Positions 37,340-47,076 of a stretch of DNA of 64,000 nucleotides are shown here, piece after piece (position 1 is the first letter of the stretch; every line of letters starts with the position of its first letter). The position numbers and the translations under genes were made by a program. Origin of the DNA: Halovulum marinum. Its GTDB lineage: Bacteria; Pseudomonadota; Alphaproteobacteria; Rhodobacterales; Rhodobacteraceae. The stretch spans positions 100,134 to 164,133 of the forward strand of contig NZ_WIND01000008.1 of NCBI RefSeq assembly GCF_009697225.1. The letters are read 5' to 3'. The notes under the pieces were generated by a model. The model saw nothing but the letters and a program-made list of their open reading frames with translations. It was not told where the DNA came from and ran no database searches.

Positions 37340-38344
37340 ATGAGATGGGCACTGATCGGCGCCAGCACGATCGCATCGCAATACGTGATCGGGGCGATCC
37401 GTGCGCAGGCGGACGGCGAGGTGGTCAGGCTGGTCTCGGGATCGGCGGCGCGGGCCAGGCAGTATGCCGCCGACCACGGCATCGCCGAGTCGGGCACCGA
37501 TCTGGACCAGGCCCTGTCCGATCCGCGGGTCGCGGCGGTCTATGTCTCGTCGACCAACGAAAAGCATCACGAGCAGGCGATGGCGGCCATCGCGGCGGGC
37601 AGGCACGTCCTGTGCGAGAAGCCGCTGGCGCTGACCCTCGAACAGGCGCAGGCGATGGTGGCGGCCGCCGACGCCGCCGGCGTCGTCTTCGCCACCAACC
37701 ACCATCTGCGGTGTTCCGGCAGCCACCGCGCGATGCGCGCGCTGATCGCCGAAGGCCGGATCGGACGCGTCCTGTCGCTGCGCCTGTTCCATGCCGTCCA
37801 CCTGCCCGAGAACCTGCGCGGCTGGCGGATCAACGACGCGGGCGCGGGCGGCGGGGTGATCCCCGACATCACCGTGCACGATGCCGACGTGGCCCGGTTC
37901 CTGCTGGGCGAGGATCCGGTTTCGGTGGTGGCGCAGATGGCGTCCACGGGCATGGGCGACGGCGTCGAGGACAGCGCGATGTCGGTCTGGGCGATGCCGT
38001 CGGGGGCGATGGTGATGAGCCACGAAAGCTTCACCCATCCGTTCGCCGGCAGCGGCCTCGAGGTTCATGGCACCGCGGGGTCGATCTTCGCGCGGGGGGT
38101 GATGACGCAGCGCCCGGTGGGCGAGATCGAACTGGTGACGGCAGCCGGGCGCGAGGCGGTCGCCTACCCGGATCACGACCTCTATGCGCAGGGGCTTGCA
38201 GAGTTCCACGCCGCGGTCCGGGGCGAGGGCCGGCCCGCCGCCACCGGCCGGGACGGGGTGAAGTCTCTGGCCGTGGCGCTGGCGGTGCGCGAGGCGGCAC
38301 GGACCGGCACGCGCCAGGCGGTCGACTACGGAGCCGGGGCATGA
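37340..38344 (+). CDS. Gfo/Idh/MocA-family oxidoreductase
   Basis: 334 residues. The NAD(P) fold starts MRWALIGASTIASQYVIG, the family EKP motif is in HVLCEKPLALTLEQA, and the catalytic region carries GGGVIPDITVHDADVARFLLG with the conserved Asp and His. These enzymes oxidise or reduce sugars, inositols and their keto forms. It is the first gene after the LacI-type operators and overlaps the CoA transferase start (ATGA). Substrate is unknown; neighbouring GMC oxidoreductases make keto-sugar chemistry plausible. Confidence 0.85.
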   Translation: MRWALIGASTIASQYVIGAIRAQADGEVVRLVSGSAARARQYAADHGIAESGTDLDQALSDPRVAAVYVSSTNEKHHEQAMAAIAAGRHVLCEKPLALTLEQAQAMVAAADAAGVVFATNHHLRCSGSHRAMRALIAEGRIGRVLSLRLFHAVHLPENLRGWRINDAGAGGGVIPDITVHDADVARFLLGEDPVSVVAQMASTGMGDGVEDSAMSVWAMPSGAMVMSHESFTHPFAGSGLEVHGTAGSIFARGVMTQRPVGEIELVTAAGREAVAYPDHDLYAQGLAEFHAAVRGEGRPAATGRDGVKSLAVALAVREAARTGTRQAVDYGAGA

Positions 38345-39912
38345 GCAAGGTCGCCAGCGCCGCGGAAGCCGCGGCCCGGATCCCCGACGACGCCACGGTG
38401 ACGGTCTCGTCCTCGTCGTCGCTGGGCTGCCCGGACCTGGTGCTGAAGGCGATCGGCGCGCGGTTCGACGCCGAGGGTCATCCGCGCAACCTGACCACGC
38501 TGCACCCGATCGCGGCCGGCGACATGTACGGCGTCCGCGGCATGGACCACATCGCCAGGGACGGGCTGCTGCGCCGGGTGCTGGCCGGTTCCTACCCGTC
38601 GGGGCCGTCCAGCCTGCCGATGCCCGAGATCTGGCGGATGATCGTCGAGGACCGGGTGGCGGCCTACAACGTGCCCTCGGGGATCATGTTCGACATGCAC
38701 CGCGAGGCCGCCGCGCGCCGCCCCGGCGTGCTGACCAAGATCGGCTTCGACACCTTCGCCGACCCGATCCGCGAGGGCTGCGCGATGAACGCCAGCGCGG
38801 ACGCCGAGCCGATCGTGCGGCGGGTCGAGTTCGACGGCGACACCTGGCTGCACTTCCCGAACGTCATTCCCGACGTCTGCGTGCTGCGCGCGACCACCGC
38901 GGACGAGTTCGGCAACCTGACCTACGAGCACGAGGGCGCCTATCTGGGCGGGCTGGAACAGGCGATCTGCGTGCGCAACCACGGCGGCCTGGTGATCGCG
39001 CAGGTGTCGCGGGTGACCGCGCGCGGCTCGCTGCGGCCGCATGATGTGCGGGTGCCGGGGCATCTGGTGGACCTGGTGGTCGTCGATCCGGACCAGAAGC
39101 AGACCTGCGAGACGCCCTACGATCCGGCGATCTCGGGGCAGGTGATGCGGCCATGGTCGAGTTTCGCCACGCCGGAGCACGGCATCGAGAAGGTGATCGC
39201 GCGCCGGGCCGCTCAGGAACTGAGGGGCGGCATGGTCGCCAACCTCGGTTTCGGGATCTCGGCGATGGTGCCGCGCATCCTGCTCGAGGCCGGCCACCCC
39301 GAGGCCGTCACCTGGGCGATCGAGCAGGGCGCCGTGGGCGGCATGCCGCTGACCGATTTCGCCTTCGGCTGCGCCTCGAACGCCGATGCCTTCGTGCCCT
39401 CGCCGCAGCAGTTCATCTTCTTCCAGGGCGCCGGGTTCGACATGTCGTTCCTGTCCTTCCTGGAGGTCGACGTCGAAGGCAATGTCAACGTCTCGAAACT
39501 GTCGAAGAAGCCCTATCTGACCGCAGGTTGCGGCGGTTTCGTCGACATCACCAGCCAGGCGCGCAAGATCGTATTTTCCGGCTGGTTCGAGGCCGGGGCG
39601 CAGGTTGAGCTGACAGAACAGGGCGTGAGCATCGCCAGCCCGGGAAAGTTCACCAAGATGGTGGACAGGGTCGAGCACGTCACCTTCTCGGGCCGCCGCG
39701 CGCGGGAGCTGGGGCAGGACGTGCTCTACATCACCGAACGCTGCGTGATGCGGCTGGGCGAGACCGGCCTGGTGGCGACCGAGATCATGCCCGGCATCGA
39801 CCCCGAGCGCGACATCGTCGCCGCCTCGGGTGGCCGCGTGACCATCGACGAAAACGCCGCGCGGATGCCGCTGAGCCTGCTGACGGAAGGCCCGATGGAG
39901 TGGCAGCCGTGA
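38341..39912 (+). CDS. acyl-CoA:acetate/3-ketoacid CoA transferase (fused two-domain)
   Basis: 523 residues, the size of single-chain enzymes that join both CoA-transferase halves. VTVSSSSSLGCPDLVLKAIG is in the N-terminal half; the catalytic glutamate lies in WAIEQGAVGGMPL in the second half. They move CoA from acetyl- or succinyl-CoA to a free acid, here probably a sugar-derived or ring-opened acid. The start overlaps the preceding stop, and its own stop overlaps the crotonase start (GTGA). A much longer in-frame upstream extension is only a shadow of the oxidoreductase gene. Confidence 0.85.
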   Translation: MSKVASAAEAAARIPDDATVTVSSSSSLGCPDLVLKAIGARFDAEGHPRNLTTLHPIAAGDMYGVRGMDHIARDGLLRRVLAGSYPSGPSSLPMPEIWRMIVEDRVAAYNVPSGIMFDMHREAAARRPGVLTKIGFDTFADPIREGCAMNASADAEPIVRRVEFDGDTWLHFPNVIPDVCVLRATTADEFGNLTYEHEGAYLGGLEQAICVRNHGGLVIAQVSRVTARGSLRPHDVRVPGHLVDLVVVDPDQKQTCETPYDPAISGQVMRPWSSFATPEHGIEKVIARRAAQELRGGMVANLGFGISAMVPRILLEAGHPEAVTWAIEQGAVGGMPLTDFAFGCASNADAFVPSPQQFIFFQGAGFDMSFLSFLEVDVEGNVNVSKLSKKPYLTAGCGGFVDITSQARKIVFSGWFEAGAQVELTEQGVSIASPGKFTKMVDRVEHVTFSGRRARELGQDVLYITERCVMRLGETGLVATEIMPGIDPERDIVAASGGRVTIDENAARMPLSLLTEGPMEWQP

Positions 39913-40676
39913 GCCGGGTTTCGCTGGACATCGCCGACGGCATCGCACTGCTGCGGCTGGAGAACGCGGCGAAGATGAACGCCTTCACGGTCGGGATGCT
40001 GGCCGATCTGGAACGCCATCTGGCGGCGCTGGACCGCGAGGCGTCGGTGCGCTGCGTGATCCTGACCGGCGAGGGTGAGCGGGCGTTCTGCACCGGCGCC
40101 GATATCAACGGCTGGGGCGATCTGAGCCCGGCGGAGTTCTCGCGCCGCTGGGTGCGCGACGGCCACCGGATCTTCGACGCGCTGGCGCGGCTGTCGAAAC
40201 CGACTATCGCCGCGCTGAACGGTCACGCCATGGGCGGCGGGCTGGAGCTGGCCGCGGCCTGCGACATCCGGGTGATCGCCCCGCGCGCGACGCTGGCCCT
40301 GCCCGAGGCCCGGGTCGGCATCGTGCCCGGCTGGTCCGGCACGCAGCGCCTGGCGCGGCTGCTGCCGGAGCCGGTGCTCAAGGAAATGGCGCTGTTCGGC
40401 CGCCGCGTCGCCGCCGACCGGGCGCTGGCGCTGGGCTTCGTGGCCGAGGTCGCCGACGATGTGCTGGCGGCCGCGCTCGCGATCGCCGCGGCCGCGGCGG
40501 TGCTGTCGCCGCGCTCGGTCGAGATCGCCAAGGCGATGATACACGCCGGCGCCGGCGAGGACCCGGCGGCGATGATCGAGGCCCTGGGCGCCGCCGGCAG
40601 TGCCGCCAGCGCGGACCGCGACGAGGGTGTCGCTGCATTCCGCGAGAAGCGCGCCCCGAACTTTCCGGGAACCTGA
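39909..40676 (+). CDS. enoyl-CoA hydratase/isomerase (crotonase) family protein
   Basis: 255 residues from GTG at 39909 (GTGA overlap with the CoA transferase); GTG at 39900 is an alternative. Oxyanion-hole sites are FCTGADINGW and GHAMGGGLELAAACD; acidic catalytic candidates sit in LPEARVGIVPG and LKEMALFGRR. Crotonases hydrate, isomerise or cleave CoA thioesters. Paired with the CoA transferase, it suggests the pathway activates an acid as a CoA thioester and then hydrates or breaks it. Confidence 0.88.
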   Translation: MSRVSLDIADGIALLRLENAAKMNAFTVGMLADLERHLAALDREASVRCVILTGEGERAFCTGADINGWGDLSPAEFSRRWVRDGHRIFDALARLSKPTIAALNGHAMGGGLELAAACDIRVIAPRATLALPEARVGIVPGWSGTQRLARLLPEPVLKEMALFGRRVAADRALALGFVAEVADDVLAAALAIAAAAAVLSPRSVEIAKAMIHAGAGEDPAAMIEALGAAGSAASADRDEGVAAFREKRAPNFPGT

Positions 40677-40680
40677 GACA

Positions 40681-41289
40681 TGCACGACGTCAGTGTCCTG
40701 GCCGACGCCGACCCGCCGATCCCGGCCGAGCCGATGCGCCTGCGGCACCACATCGACAGCGCCGACGGCGCGGTGCCCGAGCGCGTTTCGCCGTCGCACG
40801 GCATGGTGGCAAGCGTCGCTGCCAGGGCAAGCGCGGCCGAGGCCGACGCCGCCGTGCTGGCCGCGCGCGCGGCATTTGACGACGGGCGCCGGCGTCGCCT
40901 GGCGGATCGACCGCGGCGATGCTGGCCGGGACCGGGCTGCCTGCTGGCGCGTGCAACATCGTGCTGGGCTTCGGCGAGCCGGTGGGCAGCCGCCCGGCCA
41001 CGCAACCGGCCGCCGCCCTGGTCACCTTCACCGGCTTCACCGCGGTCGGCAAGGCGGTCTCGGAGCGAGAACGTCCGCACCTGTCTGGCCTTCGCACGCC
41101 GCGCGGAAGCCGGTACCGTGTGGACCAATACCTGGATGGACGGCCTTCCCGAGGTGGCGCGCGGCGGAATGAAGCGGTCCGGGCCGGGACGCGAGATCGG
41201 CCGCCGCGAGGTTCGAAGAGTTCCTCGAGGTGAAAACGGTCGCGGTGCGCCTCGGACGCAAGCGCGCACCTTGGGTGAAAGACCCCTGA
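40681..41289 (+). pseudogene. aldehyde dehydrogenase remnant
   Basis: Three pieces of one aldehyde dehydrogenase are found in order but in different frames, with blocks missing between them. The N-terminal piece reads RHHIDSADGAVPERVSPSHG to about 40880. A middle piece (40919-41060) reads GLPAGACNIVLGFGEPVGS and ALVTFTGFTAVGKAV. The C-terminal pieces read AGTVWTNTWMDGLPEVARGG and then EEFLEVKTVAVRLGRKRAPW to the TGA at 41289. The catalytic Cys and Glu regions are lost. The remnant sits between crotonase and ABC genes, so the ancestral operon probably included this step. Confidence 0.8.
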
Positions 41290-41336
41290 TATCGTCAGGG
41301 CACTGTCGGAAAGACGCATAAAAAGGGAGGAACCTC

Positions 41337-42584
41337 ATGCGTAAACTCGGAGCAACCGGCGCGGTCGTCGCGCTCATGGCCAGCACCACGCTGGTGAAGG
41401 CCGCCGATGTGGAGGTCCTGCACTGGTGGACCAGCGGCGGCGAAGCCGCGGCGCTCAACGTGCTGAAGGAGAAGCTTCAGGGCCAGGGCATCGGCTGGAT
41501 CGACATGCCGGTCGCCGGCGGCGGCGGCGAGGCGGCGATGACCACGCTGCGCGCGCGCGTCACCGCCGGCGATCCGCCGACCGCGGTCCAGATGCTGGGC
41601 TTCGACATCCAGGACTGGGCCGCCGAGGGCGTGCTGGGCAACCTGAACGAGGTCGCCGCGGCCGAAGGCTGGGACGAGGTCGTGCCCGAGGCGCTGCAGG
41701 CGTTTTCCAAGTACGACGGCAACTGGATCGCGGCGCCGGTGAACGTGCACTCGACCAACTGGGTCTGGGCCAACAAGTCGATTCTGGACGAGCTGGGCCT
41801 GGCCGAGCCGACCACCTGGGAGGAGTTCGTCGCCGCGATGCAGGCCGCCAAGGATGCCGGCAAGGTCGCGCTCGCCCATGGCGGGCAGGCCTGGCAGGAC
41901 GCCACCATGTTCGACGGCGTGGTGATCTCGGCCGGCGGGCCGGAATTCTACAAGCAGGCGTTCATCGACATGGACTACGACGCGCTGTCGTCCGAAACCA
42001 TGGTCGAGGCGTTCCGCCGGATGGAGACGCTGCGCTCGTTCGTCGACGACAACTTCTCGGGCCGCGACTGGAACCTGGCCTCGGCGATGGTGATCAACGA
42101 CGATGCCGCGTTCCAGATCATGGGCGACTGGGCCAAGGGCGAGTTCCTGAACGCCGGAAAGGTGCCGGGCGAGGACTTCCTCTGCTTCCGCGTGCCGGGC
42201 ACGGCCGGCTCGGTCACCTTCAACTCGGACCAGTTCGCGATGTTCGGCGTCGGCGACGAGGAAGCGGCGGAAGCGCAGGCGCAGATGGCATCCGCCATCA
42301 TGAGCCCCGAGTTCCAGATCGCCTTCAACAAGGTCAAGGGCTCGGTCCCGGCGCGCACCGACGTCGACGGCTCGGAACTGGACGCCTGCGGCCAGAAGGG
42401 GATGGAAGAGCTTGCCGCGGCAGCAGAGAACGGCACGTTCATGGGCTCGATGGCCCACGGCCACGCCAACCGCGCGGCCGTGAAGAACGCGATCTACGAC
42501 GTGGTGACGGCGCATTTCAACGGTGAGTACGACGCCGAGACGGCGGCGGAGGAACTCGCCAACGCCGTCGAAGGCGCGATGTAG
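41337..42584 (+). CDS. carbohydrate ABC transporter substrate-binding protein
   Basis: 415 residues with a signal peptide ([20 protein letters not shown]). The mature start [19 protein letters not shown] and the segment [19 protein letters not shown] match glucose/mannose-type binding proteins (GtsA-like). The ATG follows GGGAGG. A hairpin follows the stop and probably stabilises this transcript over the permease part. It should set the substrate of the transporter, most likely a mono- or disaccharide or related polyol. Confidence 0.88.
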   Translation: MRKLGATGAVVALMASTTLVKAADVEVLHWWTSGGEAAALNVLKEKLQGQGIGWIDMPVAGGGGEAAMTTLRARVTAGDPPTAVQMLGFDIQDWAAEGVLGNLNEVAAAEGWDEVVPEALQAFSKYDGNWIAAPVNVHSTNWVWANKSILDELGLAEPTTWEEFVAAMQAAKDAGKVALAHGGQAWQDATMFDGVVISAGGPEFYKQAFIDMDYDALSSETMVEAFRRMETLRSFVDDNFSGRDWNLASAMVINDDAAFQIMGDWAKGEFLNAGKVPGEDFLCFRVPGTAGSVTFNSDQFAMFGVGDEEAAEAQAQMASAIMSPEFQIAFNKVKGSVPARTDVDGSELDACGQKGMEELAAAAENGTFMGSMAHGHANRAAVKNAIYDVVTAHFNGEYDAETAAEELANAVEGAM

Positions 42585-42593
42585 CCTGCGTCT

Positions 42594-42621
42594 GGGGTGG
42601 CGGGCGATCGTCCGCCGCCCC
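42594..42621 (+). terminator. hairpin between binding-protein and permease genes
   Basis: A GC-rich stem of about 12 pairs (GGGGTGGCGGGC against GTCCGCCGCCCC, with two G-U pairs) closes on a GATC loop 10 bp after the stop. It lacks a T-run, so it is more likely to be an mRNA-stabilising or partial-termination hairpin. Confidence 0.5.
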
Positions 42622-42658
42622 GTCCCGCACCAGACCCCGGCCCGCAGGAGGACAAGGA

Positions 42659-43555
42659 ATGGCGACGACGCGCGCCCAACCGGATTTTCGCACGCGATTG
42701 CAGGACTGGCTGCCGCGCATCGTGCTGTCACCGTCGATCGCCATGATGTTCGTGTTCGTCTACGGCTTCATCGTCTTCACGATCTATCTCAGCTTCACCG
42801 ACTCGCGGATGCTGCCCAGCTACGACTGGGTGGGGATCGAGAATTACGTCAGGCTCTGGGGGCTGAGGGCGTGGTGGACGGCGGTGATCAATCTGGGGAT
42901 CTTCGCCTCGCTCTACATCGTGATCTGCACCGCGATCGGGCTGTCGCTGGCGATCTTCCTCGACCAGAAGATCCGCGGCGAGGGGCTGCTGCGGCCGATC
43001 TACCTCTATCCGATGGCGCTCAGCTTCATCGTCACCGGTACGGCCTGGAAGTGGATCATGGATCCCGGCATCGGCATCGAGAACACGATGCACCTGTGGG
43101 GCTGGGAAAGCTTCGAGTTCCGCTGGATCAAGGATCGCGACATGGCGATCTACACGGTGGTGATCGCCGCGGTCTGGCAGACCTCGGGCTTCGTCATGGC
43201 GATGTTCCTGGCCGGGCTGCGCGGCATCGACAACGAGATGCTGAAGGCGGCGCAGATCGACGGCGCATCGAACTGGAACCTGTACCGGCGGATCGTGATC
43301 CCGCTGCTGCGCCCGGCGTTCCTGTCGGCCTTCGTGATCCTGGCGCACCTGGCGATCAAGTCCTACGACCTGATCGTCGCGCTGACCGGCGGCGGGCCGG
43401 GCCGCGCCACCGAGCTGCCCGCGACGTTCATGTACTCCTACACCTTCACCCGCAACTCGATGGGCATCGGCGCCGCAAGCGCGGTGATCATGCTGATGTC
43501 GATCGCGGCGATCATGACCCCCTATCTCTATGCCGAACTGCGGGAGAAGAAGTGA
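42659..43555 (+). CDS. carbohydrate ABC transporter permease (MalF-like)
   Basis: 298 residues with six membrane segments. The EAA-type coupling loop EMLKAAQIDGASNWNLYRRIVIPLL is present near 200-220. AGGAGG precedes the ATG. It pairs with the next permease; the TGATG overlap at 43553-43557 couples their translation. Confidence 0.9.
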   Translation: MATTRAQPDFRTRLQDWLPRIVLSPSIAMMFVFVYGFIVFTIYLSFTDSRMLPSYDWVGIENYVRLWGLRAWWTAVINLGIFASLYIVICTAIGLSLAIFLDQKIRGEGLLRPIYLYPMALSFIVTGTAWKWIMDPGIGIENTMHLWGWESFEFRWIKDRDMAIYTVVIAAVWQTSGFVMAMFLAGLRGIDNEMLKAAQIDGASNWNLYRRIVIPLLRPAFLSAFVILAHLAIKSYDLIVALTGGGPGRATELPATFMYSYTFTRNSMGIGAASAVIMLMSIAAIMTPYLYAELREKK

Positions 43556-44433
43556 TGTCGGTCGCGACGCAAGACACCGCCGTCCGCACCGGCCGCGTCA
43601 CCCGGACCTTCATCTATGTGTTCCTGCTGCTGTTCGCGCTGTTCTACCTGATGCCGCTGTTCGTGATGCTGGCGAACTCGCTCAAGCCGCTCAGCGAGAT
43701 CACCGAGGGCAACATGATGGCGCTGCCGAAGGTCTGGACGCTGGAGCCCTGGGCAAAGGCGTGGTCCTCGGCGCAGATCGGCGTGGAGCCGACGGGACTG
43801 CGGCCGTATTTCCTGAACTCGATCCTGATGGTGGTGCCGGCGGTCGCGATCTCGACGGTACTGGGCGCACTCAACGGCTATGTGCTGACCAAGTGGCGTT
43901 TCAGGGGCGACAGCATCCTGTTCGGGCTGCTGCTGTTCTCGTGCTTCATCCCGTTCCAGATCGTGCTGATCCCGATGGCGATGGTCCTCGGCAAGCTGGG
44001 GCTGGCGGGCTCGATCCCCGGACTGGTCCTGGTGCACGTGGTCTACGGCATCGGCTTCACCACGCTGTACTTCCGCAACTACTATGCGGCGTTCCCGACC
44101 GAGCTGGTGCGCGCGGCGATGATCGACGGCGCCGGGTTCTTCCAGATCTTCTGGCGGATCATGCTGCCGGTCTCGGGGCCGATCGCGGTGGTGTCGGTGA
44201 TCTGGCAGTTCACCAACATCTGGAACGACTTCCTGTTCGGCGCGTCGTTCGGCGGGCAGAGCCAGCCGATGACCGTGGCGCTCAACAACCTGGTGCAGTC
44301 CTCCACCGGGGTGAAGGAATACAACGTGCACTTCGCCGGCGCCATTCTCGCCGCGCTTCCCACCCTGCTCGTCTACATCGTGGCCGGACGCTACTTCGTC
44401 CGCGGCCTGATGGCCGGCTCCGTGAAAGGATAA
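43555..44433 (+). CDS. carbohydrate ABC transporter permease (MalG-like)
   Basis: 292 residues, six membrane segments. The coupling loop ELVRAAMIDGAGFFQIFWRIMLP near 180-200 contacts the ATPase. NGYVLTKWRFRGDSILF is typical of MalG-type partners. It overlaps the previous permease gene and ends 4 bp before the ATPase gene. The four-gene set is a complete CUT1 importer. Confidence 0.9.
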   Translation: MSVATQDTAVRTGRVTRTFIYVFLLLFALFYLMPLFVMLANSLKPLSEITEGNMMALPKVWTLEPWAKAWSSAQIGVEPTGLRPYFLNSILMVVPAVAISTVLGALNGYVLTKWRFRGDSILFGLLLFSCFIPFQIVLIPMAMVLGKLGLAGSIPGLVLVHVVYGIGFTTLYFRNYYAAFPTELVRAAMIDGAGFFQIFWRIMLPVSGPIAVVSVIWQFTNIWNDFLFGASFGGQSQPMTVALNNLVQSSTGVKEYNVHFAGAILAALPTLLVYIVAGRYFVRGLMAGSVKG

Positions 44434-44437
44434 TCCG

Positions 44438-45550
44438 ATGGGCTTTCTCGACATCAGGAACGCAACCAAGGCCTACGGCAACGTCGAGGTCCTGCACCGG
44501 GTCGACATCGCGGTCGAAGAGGGCGAGTTCCTCGTGCTGGTGGGGCCGTCGGGCTGCGGCAAGTCCACCCTGCTGAACATGATCGCGGGACTTGAGACGG
44601 TCACCTCGGGCGATATCGCCATCCAGGGGCGGGTGATCAACAACGTGCACCCGTCCAAGCGCAACATCGCCATGGTGTTCCAGAGCTACGCGCTCTACCC
44701 GAACATGACCGTGGCGCAGAACATCACCTTCGGGCTGGAGATGCACGGCGTGCCCAAGGCCGAGCGCGCGCGCGCGCTCGAGGATGTGGCGCAGCTTCTG
44801 CAGATCGACCACCTGCTGGACCGCAAGCCGGGGCAGCTGTCGGGCGGGCAGCGGCAGCGCGTGGCGATGGGCCGTGCGCTGGTGCGCGATCCGGACGTGT
44901 TCCTGTTCGACGAGCCGCTGTCGAACCTCGACGCCAAGCTGCGTGTCGACATGCGCACCGAGATCAAGAAACTGCACCAGAAGCTGGGCCGGACCATCGT
45001 CTATGTCACCCACGACCAGATCGAGGCGATGACGCTGTCGACCCGGATCGCGGTCATGTACGGCGGCCACGTCCAGCAGCTGGGCACCCCCAAGGATATC
45101 TACGACGCGCCCGAGAACGTCTTCGTCGCCACCTTCATGGGCAGCCCGGCGATGAACGTGATGCCGGCCAAGGTGAGGGTCGCCGACGGCGTTCCGCACG
45201 CGGCATTGGCCGATGCCGAGGGGCAGGAAGTGCTGCTGCGTTTCAGTCAGCCGCATCTCGCCGCCTGGGACGGGCGCGACATCCTGCTGGGCATCCGCCC
45301 CGAGGCGATAACCGATCCGGACGGCGCCGACCGCAACTCGTCCAACATCGAGCCGCTGCGCAACAGGATCGGCGTGACCGAGCCCGCCGGCGCGGACACC
45401 TTCGTGACCATGACGCTGGGCGGGAAGGACGCGATCGGCCGGATGCGCGCCGATGCGCAGGTCGCTGCGGGCGAGATGTTCGACTTCGCCATCAACATGG
45501 AAAAGGCGATCGCGTTCGATCCGCAGACCGAAGCGCGCATCAAGCCGTGA
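44438..45550 (+). CDS. sugar ABC transporter ATP-binding protein (UgpC/MalK-like)
   Basis: 370 residues. Walker A is GPSGCGKSTLLNMIAG, the signature is LSGGQRQRVAMGRAL, Walker B is VFLFDEPLSNLDAKL, and the switch His is in YVTHDQIEAMTL. The C-terminal OB-type regulatory domain (about 240-370) is present, including LLGIRPEAI. It powers the importer above and overlaps the next gene by 4 bp. Confidence 0.93.
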   Translation: MGFLDIRNATKAYGNVEVLHRVDIAVEEGEFLVLVGPSGCGKSTLLNMIAGLETVTSGDIAIQGRVINNVHPSKRNIAMVFQSYALYPNMTVAQNITFGLEMHGVPKAERARALEDVAQLLQIDHLLDRKPGQLSGGQRQRVAMGRALVRDPDVFLFDEPLSNLDAKLRVDMRTEIKKLHQKLGRTIVYVTHDQIEAMTLSTRIAVMYGGHVQQLGTPKDIYDAPENVFVATFMGSPAMNVMPAKVRVADGVPHAALADAEGQEVLLRFSQPHLAAWDGRDILLGIRPEAITDPDGADRNSSNIEPLRNRIGVTEPAGADTFVTMTLGGKDAIGRMRADAQVAAGEMFDFAINMEKAIAFDPQTEARIKP

Positions 45551-47067
45551 CCGCCGCCGACGTCCTGATCATCGGCTCCGGCATGGGCGGCGCGACGCTG
45601 GCGGCCGCGCTTGCCCCCACAGGGCGCCGCATCCTGATCCTCGAGCGGGGAGAGTTCCTCCGCCCCGCCGCCGAGGACCGGGATGCGGCGGCCATCTTCG
45701 CGCGCGGCGTCTATCGCCCGCGTGAGGAATGGCTGGACGGTGCGGACCGGCCCTTCAACCCCGGCAACTACTACAACGTCGGCGGCAACACGAAATTCTA
45801 CGGCGCGGTGCTGATCCGCTACCGGGCCGAGGATTTCGCGCCGATCCGGCACATGGGCGGCACCACGCCCGGCTGGCCGATGTCCTACGATGAGATCGAG
45901 CCGCACTACCAGGCGGCCGAAGAGCTTTATCGGGTGCGCGGAGTGGTCGGCGACGACCCGACCGAGCCGGCGCATTCCGGCAGCTACCCGTTTCCGCCGG
46001 TGCCCGACGAGCCTGCAATCGCAGATCTGCGGCGGCGTCTGACGTCCGTGGGGCTGCACCCCTCCTCGCTGCCGCTGGCGGTCGATATCGAGCGCTGGCT
46101 CGCGCATGGTCAGACGCCGTGGGATGCCTTCCCCGACACCTGCGGCGGCAAGATGGATGCCGAGACCGCCGCCCTGGCGCGGGCGCTGGCGCATGAGAAC
46201 GTGGAACTGCGGACCGGGGCGAAGGCCACGCGGCTTCTGGCCGGTGCGGATGACAGGATCACCGGCGTGGAGGTGGAAACGCCCGGCGGCCCCGAGCGGC
46301 TGACCGCGCCTGTCGTCGTGCTGGCCGCCGGCGCGGTGCAGAGCGCGGCGCTGCTGCTGGCCTCGGCGGACGCGGCGCATCCGGCCGGGCTGGCCAACGC
46401 CTCGGACCAGGTGGGGCGGAACTTCATGAACCACAACGCCTCGGCGCTGCTGGCGCTGCACCCGTTCCGGCGCAACGGGTCTGTCTACCAGAAGACGCTG
46501 ATGCTGAACGATTTCTACCTGACAGGCGGGCCGGACGGCGCGCCGCTGGGCAACGTGCAGCTGCTGGGCAAGATCTCGGGCACGATCCTGGCGGCCAATG
46601 CGCCGCTGCCGCGGCCGGTGGCGCGCTGGATCGCCGCGCGGTCGGTGGACCTTTACGCGATCTCGGAGGATCTGCCCGATCCGGACAGCCGGGTGACGCT
46701 GCAGGACGGGCGGATCCGCCTGGACTGGAAGCGCTCGAACCGGGAGGCGCACCTGGCGCTGGTCGCGAAGCTGAAATCGGTCCTGCGCAAGGCGGGCTAC
46801 CCGGTGGTCATGGCGCGGGCCTTCGACCGGCGCACGCCGTCGCATCAGTGTGGCACGGCGCGGATGGGGCGCGATCCGGCGACCAGCGTGGTGGACAGTT
46901 TCTGCCGCAGCCACGATCACCCGAACCTCTACATCGCCGATGCGTCGGTGCTGCCGACCTCGGCAGCCGTCAACCCGGCGCTGACGGTCGCGGCGCTGGC
47001 GCACCGCGCCGCCGGACATATCGCCGAAACCGCCGCCGCGCCGGCCGGCGCGGCCGCGACCAGCTGA
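45547..47067 (+). CDS. GMC-family oxidoreductase (first copy)
   Basis: 506 residues from GTG at 45547, overlapping the ATPase gene. The FAD motif is VLIIGSGMGGATLAAALAP; NVGGNTKFYGAVLIRY resembles the second family signature; the C-terminal catalytic His region is PSHQCGTARMGRDPATSV with NPALTVAALAHRAAGH. GMC enzymes oxidise alcohol groups of sugars, choline and related compounds. It differs clearly from the next gene, so the pair likely acts on different carbons or steps. No cytochrome or hitchhiker subunit gene is nearby. Confidence 0.85.
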   Translation: MTAADVLIIGSGMGGATLAAALAPTGRRILILERGEFLRPAAEDRDAAAIFARGVYRPREEWLDGADRPFNPGNYYNVGGNTKFYGAVLIRYRAEDFAPIRHMGGTTPGWPMSYDEIEPHYQAAEELYRVRGVVGDDPTEPAHSGSYPFPPVPDEPAIADLRRRLTSVGLHPSSLPLAVDIERWLAHGQTPWDAFPDTCGGKMDAETAALARALAHENVELRTGAKATRLLAGADDRITGVEVETPGGPERLTAPVVVLAAGAVQSAALLLASADAAHPAGLANASDQVGRNFMNHNASALLALHPFRRNGSVYQKTLMLNDFYLTGGPDGAPLGNVQLLGKISGTILAANAPLPRPVARWIAARSVDLYAISEDLPDPDSRVTLQDGRIRLDWKRSNREAHLALVAKLKSVLRKAGYPVVMARAFDRRTPSHQCGTARMGRDPATSVVDSFCRSHDHPNLYIADASVLPTSAAVNPALTVAALAHRAAGHIAETAAAPAGAAATS

Positions 47068-47076
47068 GGAGGCCCG

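Noticed and set aside
37345..38340. Long N-terminal extension of the CoA transferase frame
   Set aside because: Overlaps the whole Gfo/Idh/MocA gene. CoA-transferase homology begins at 38341, where an ATGA overlap gives a natural start.
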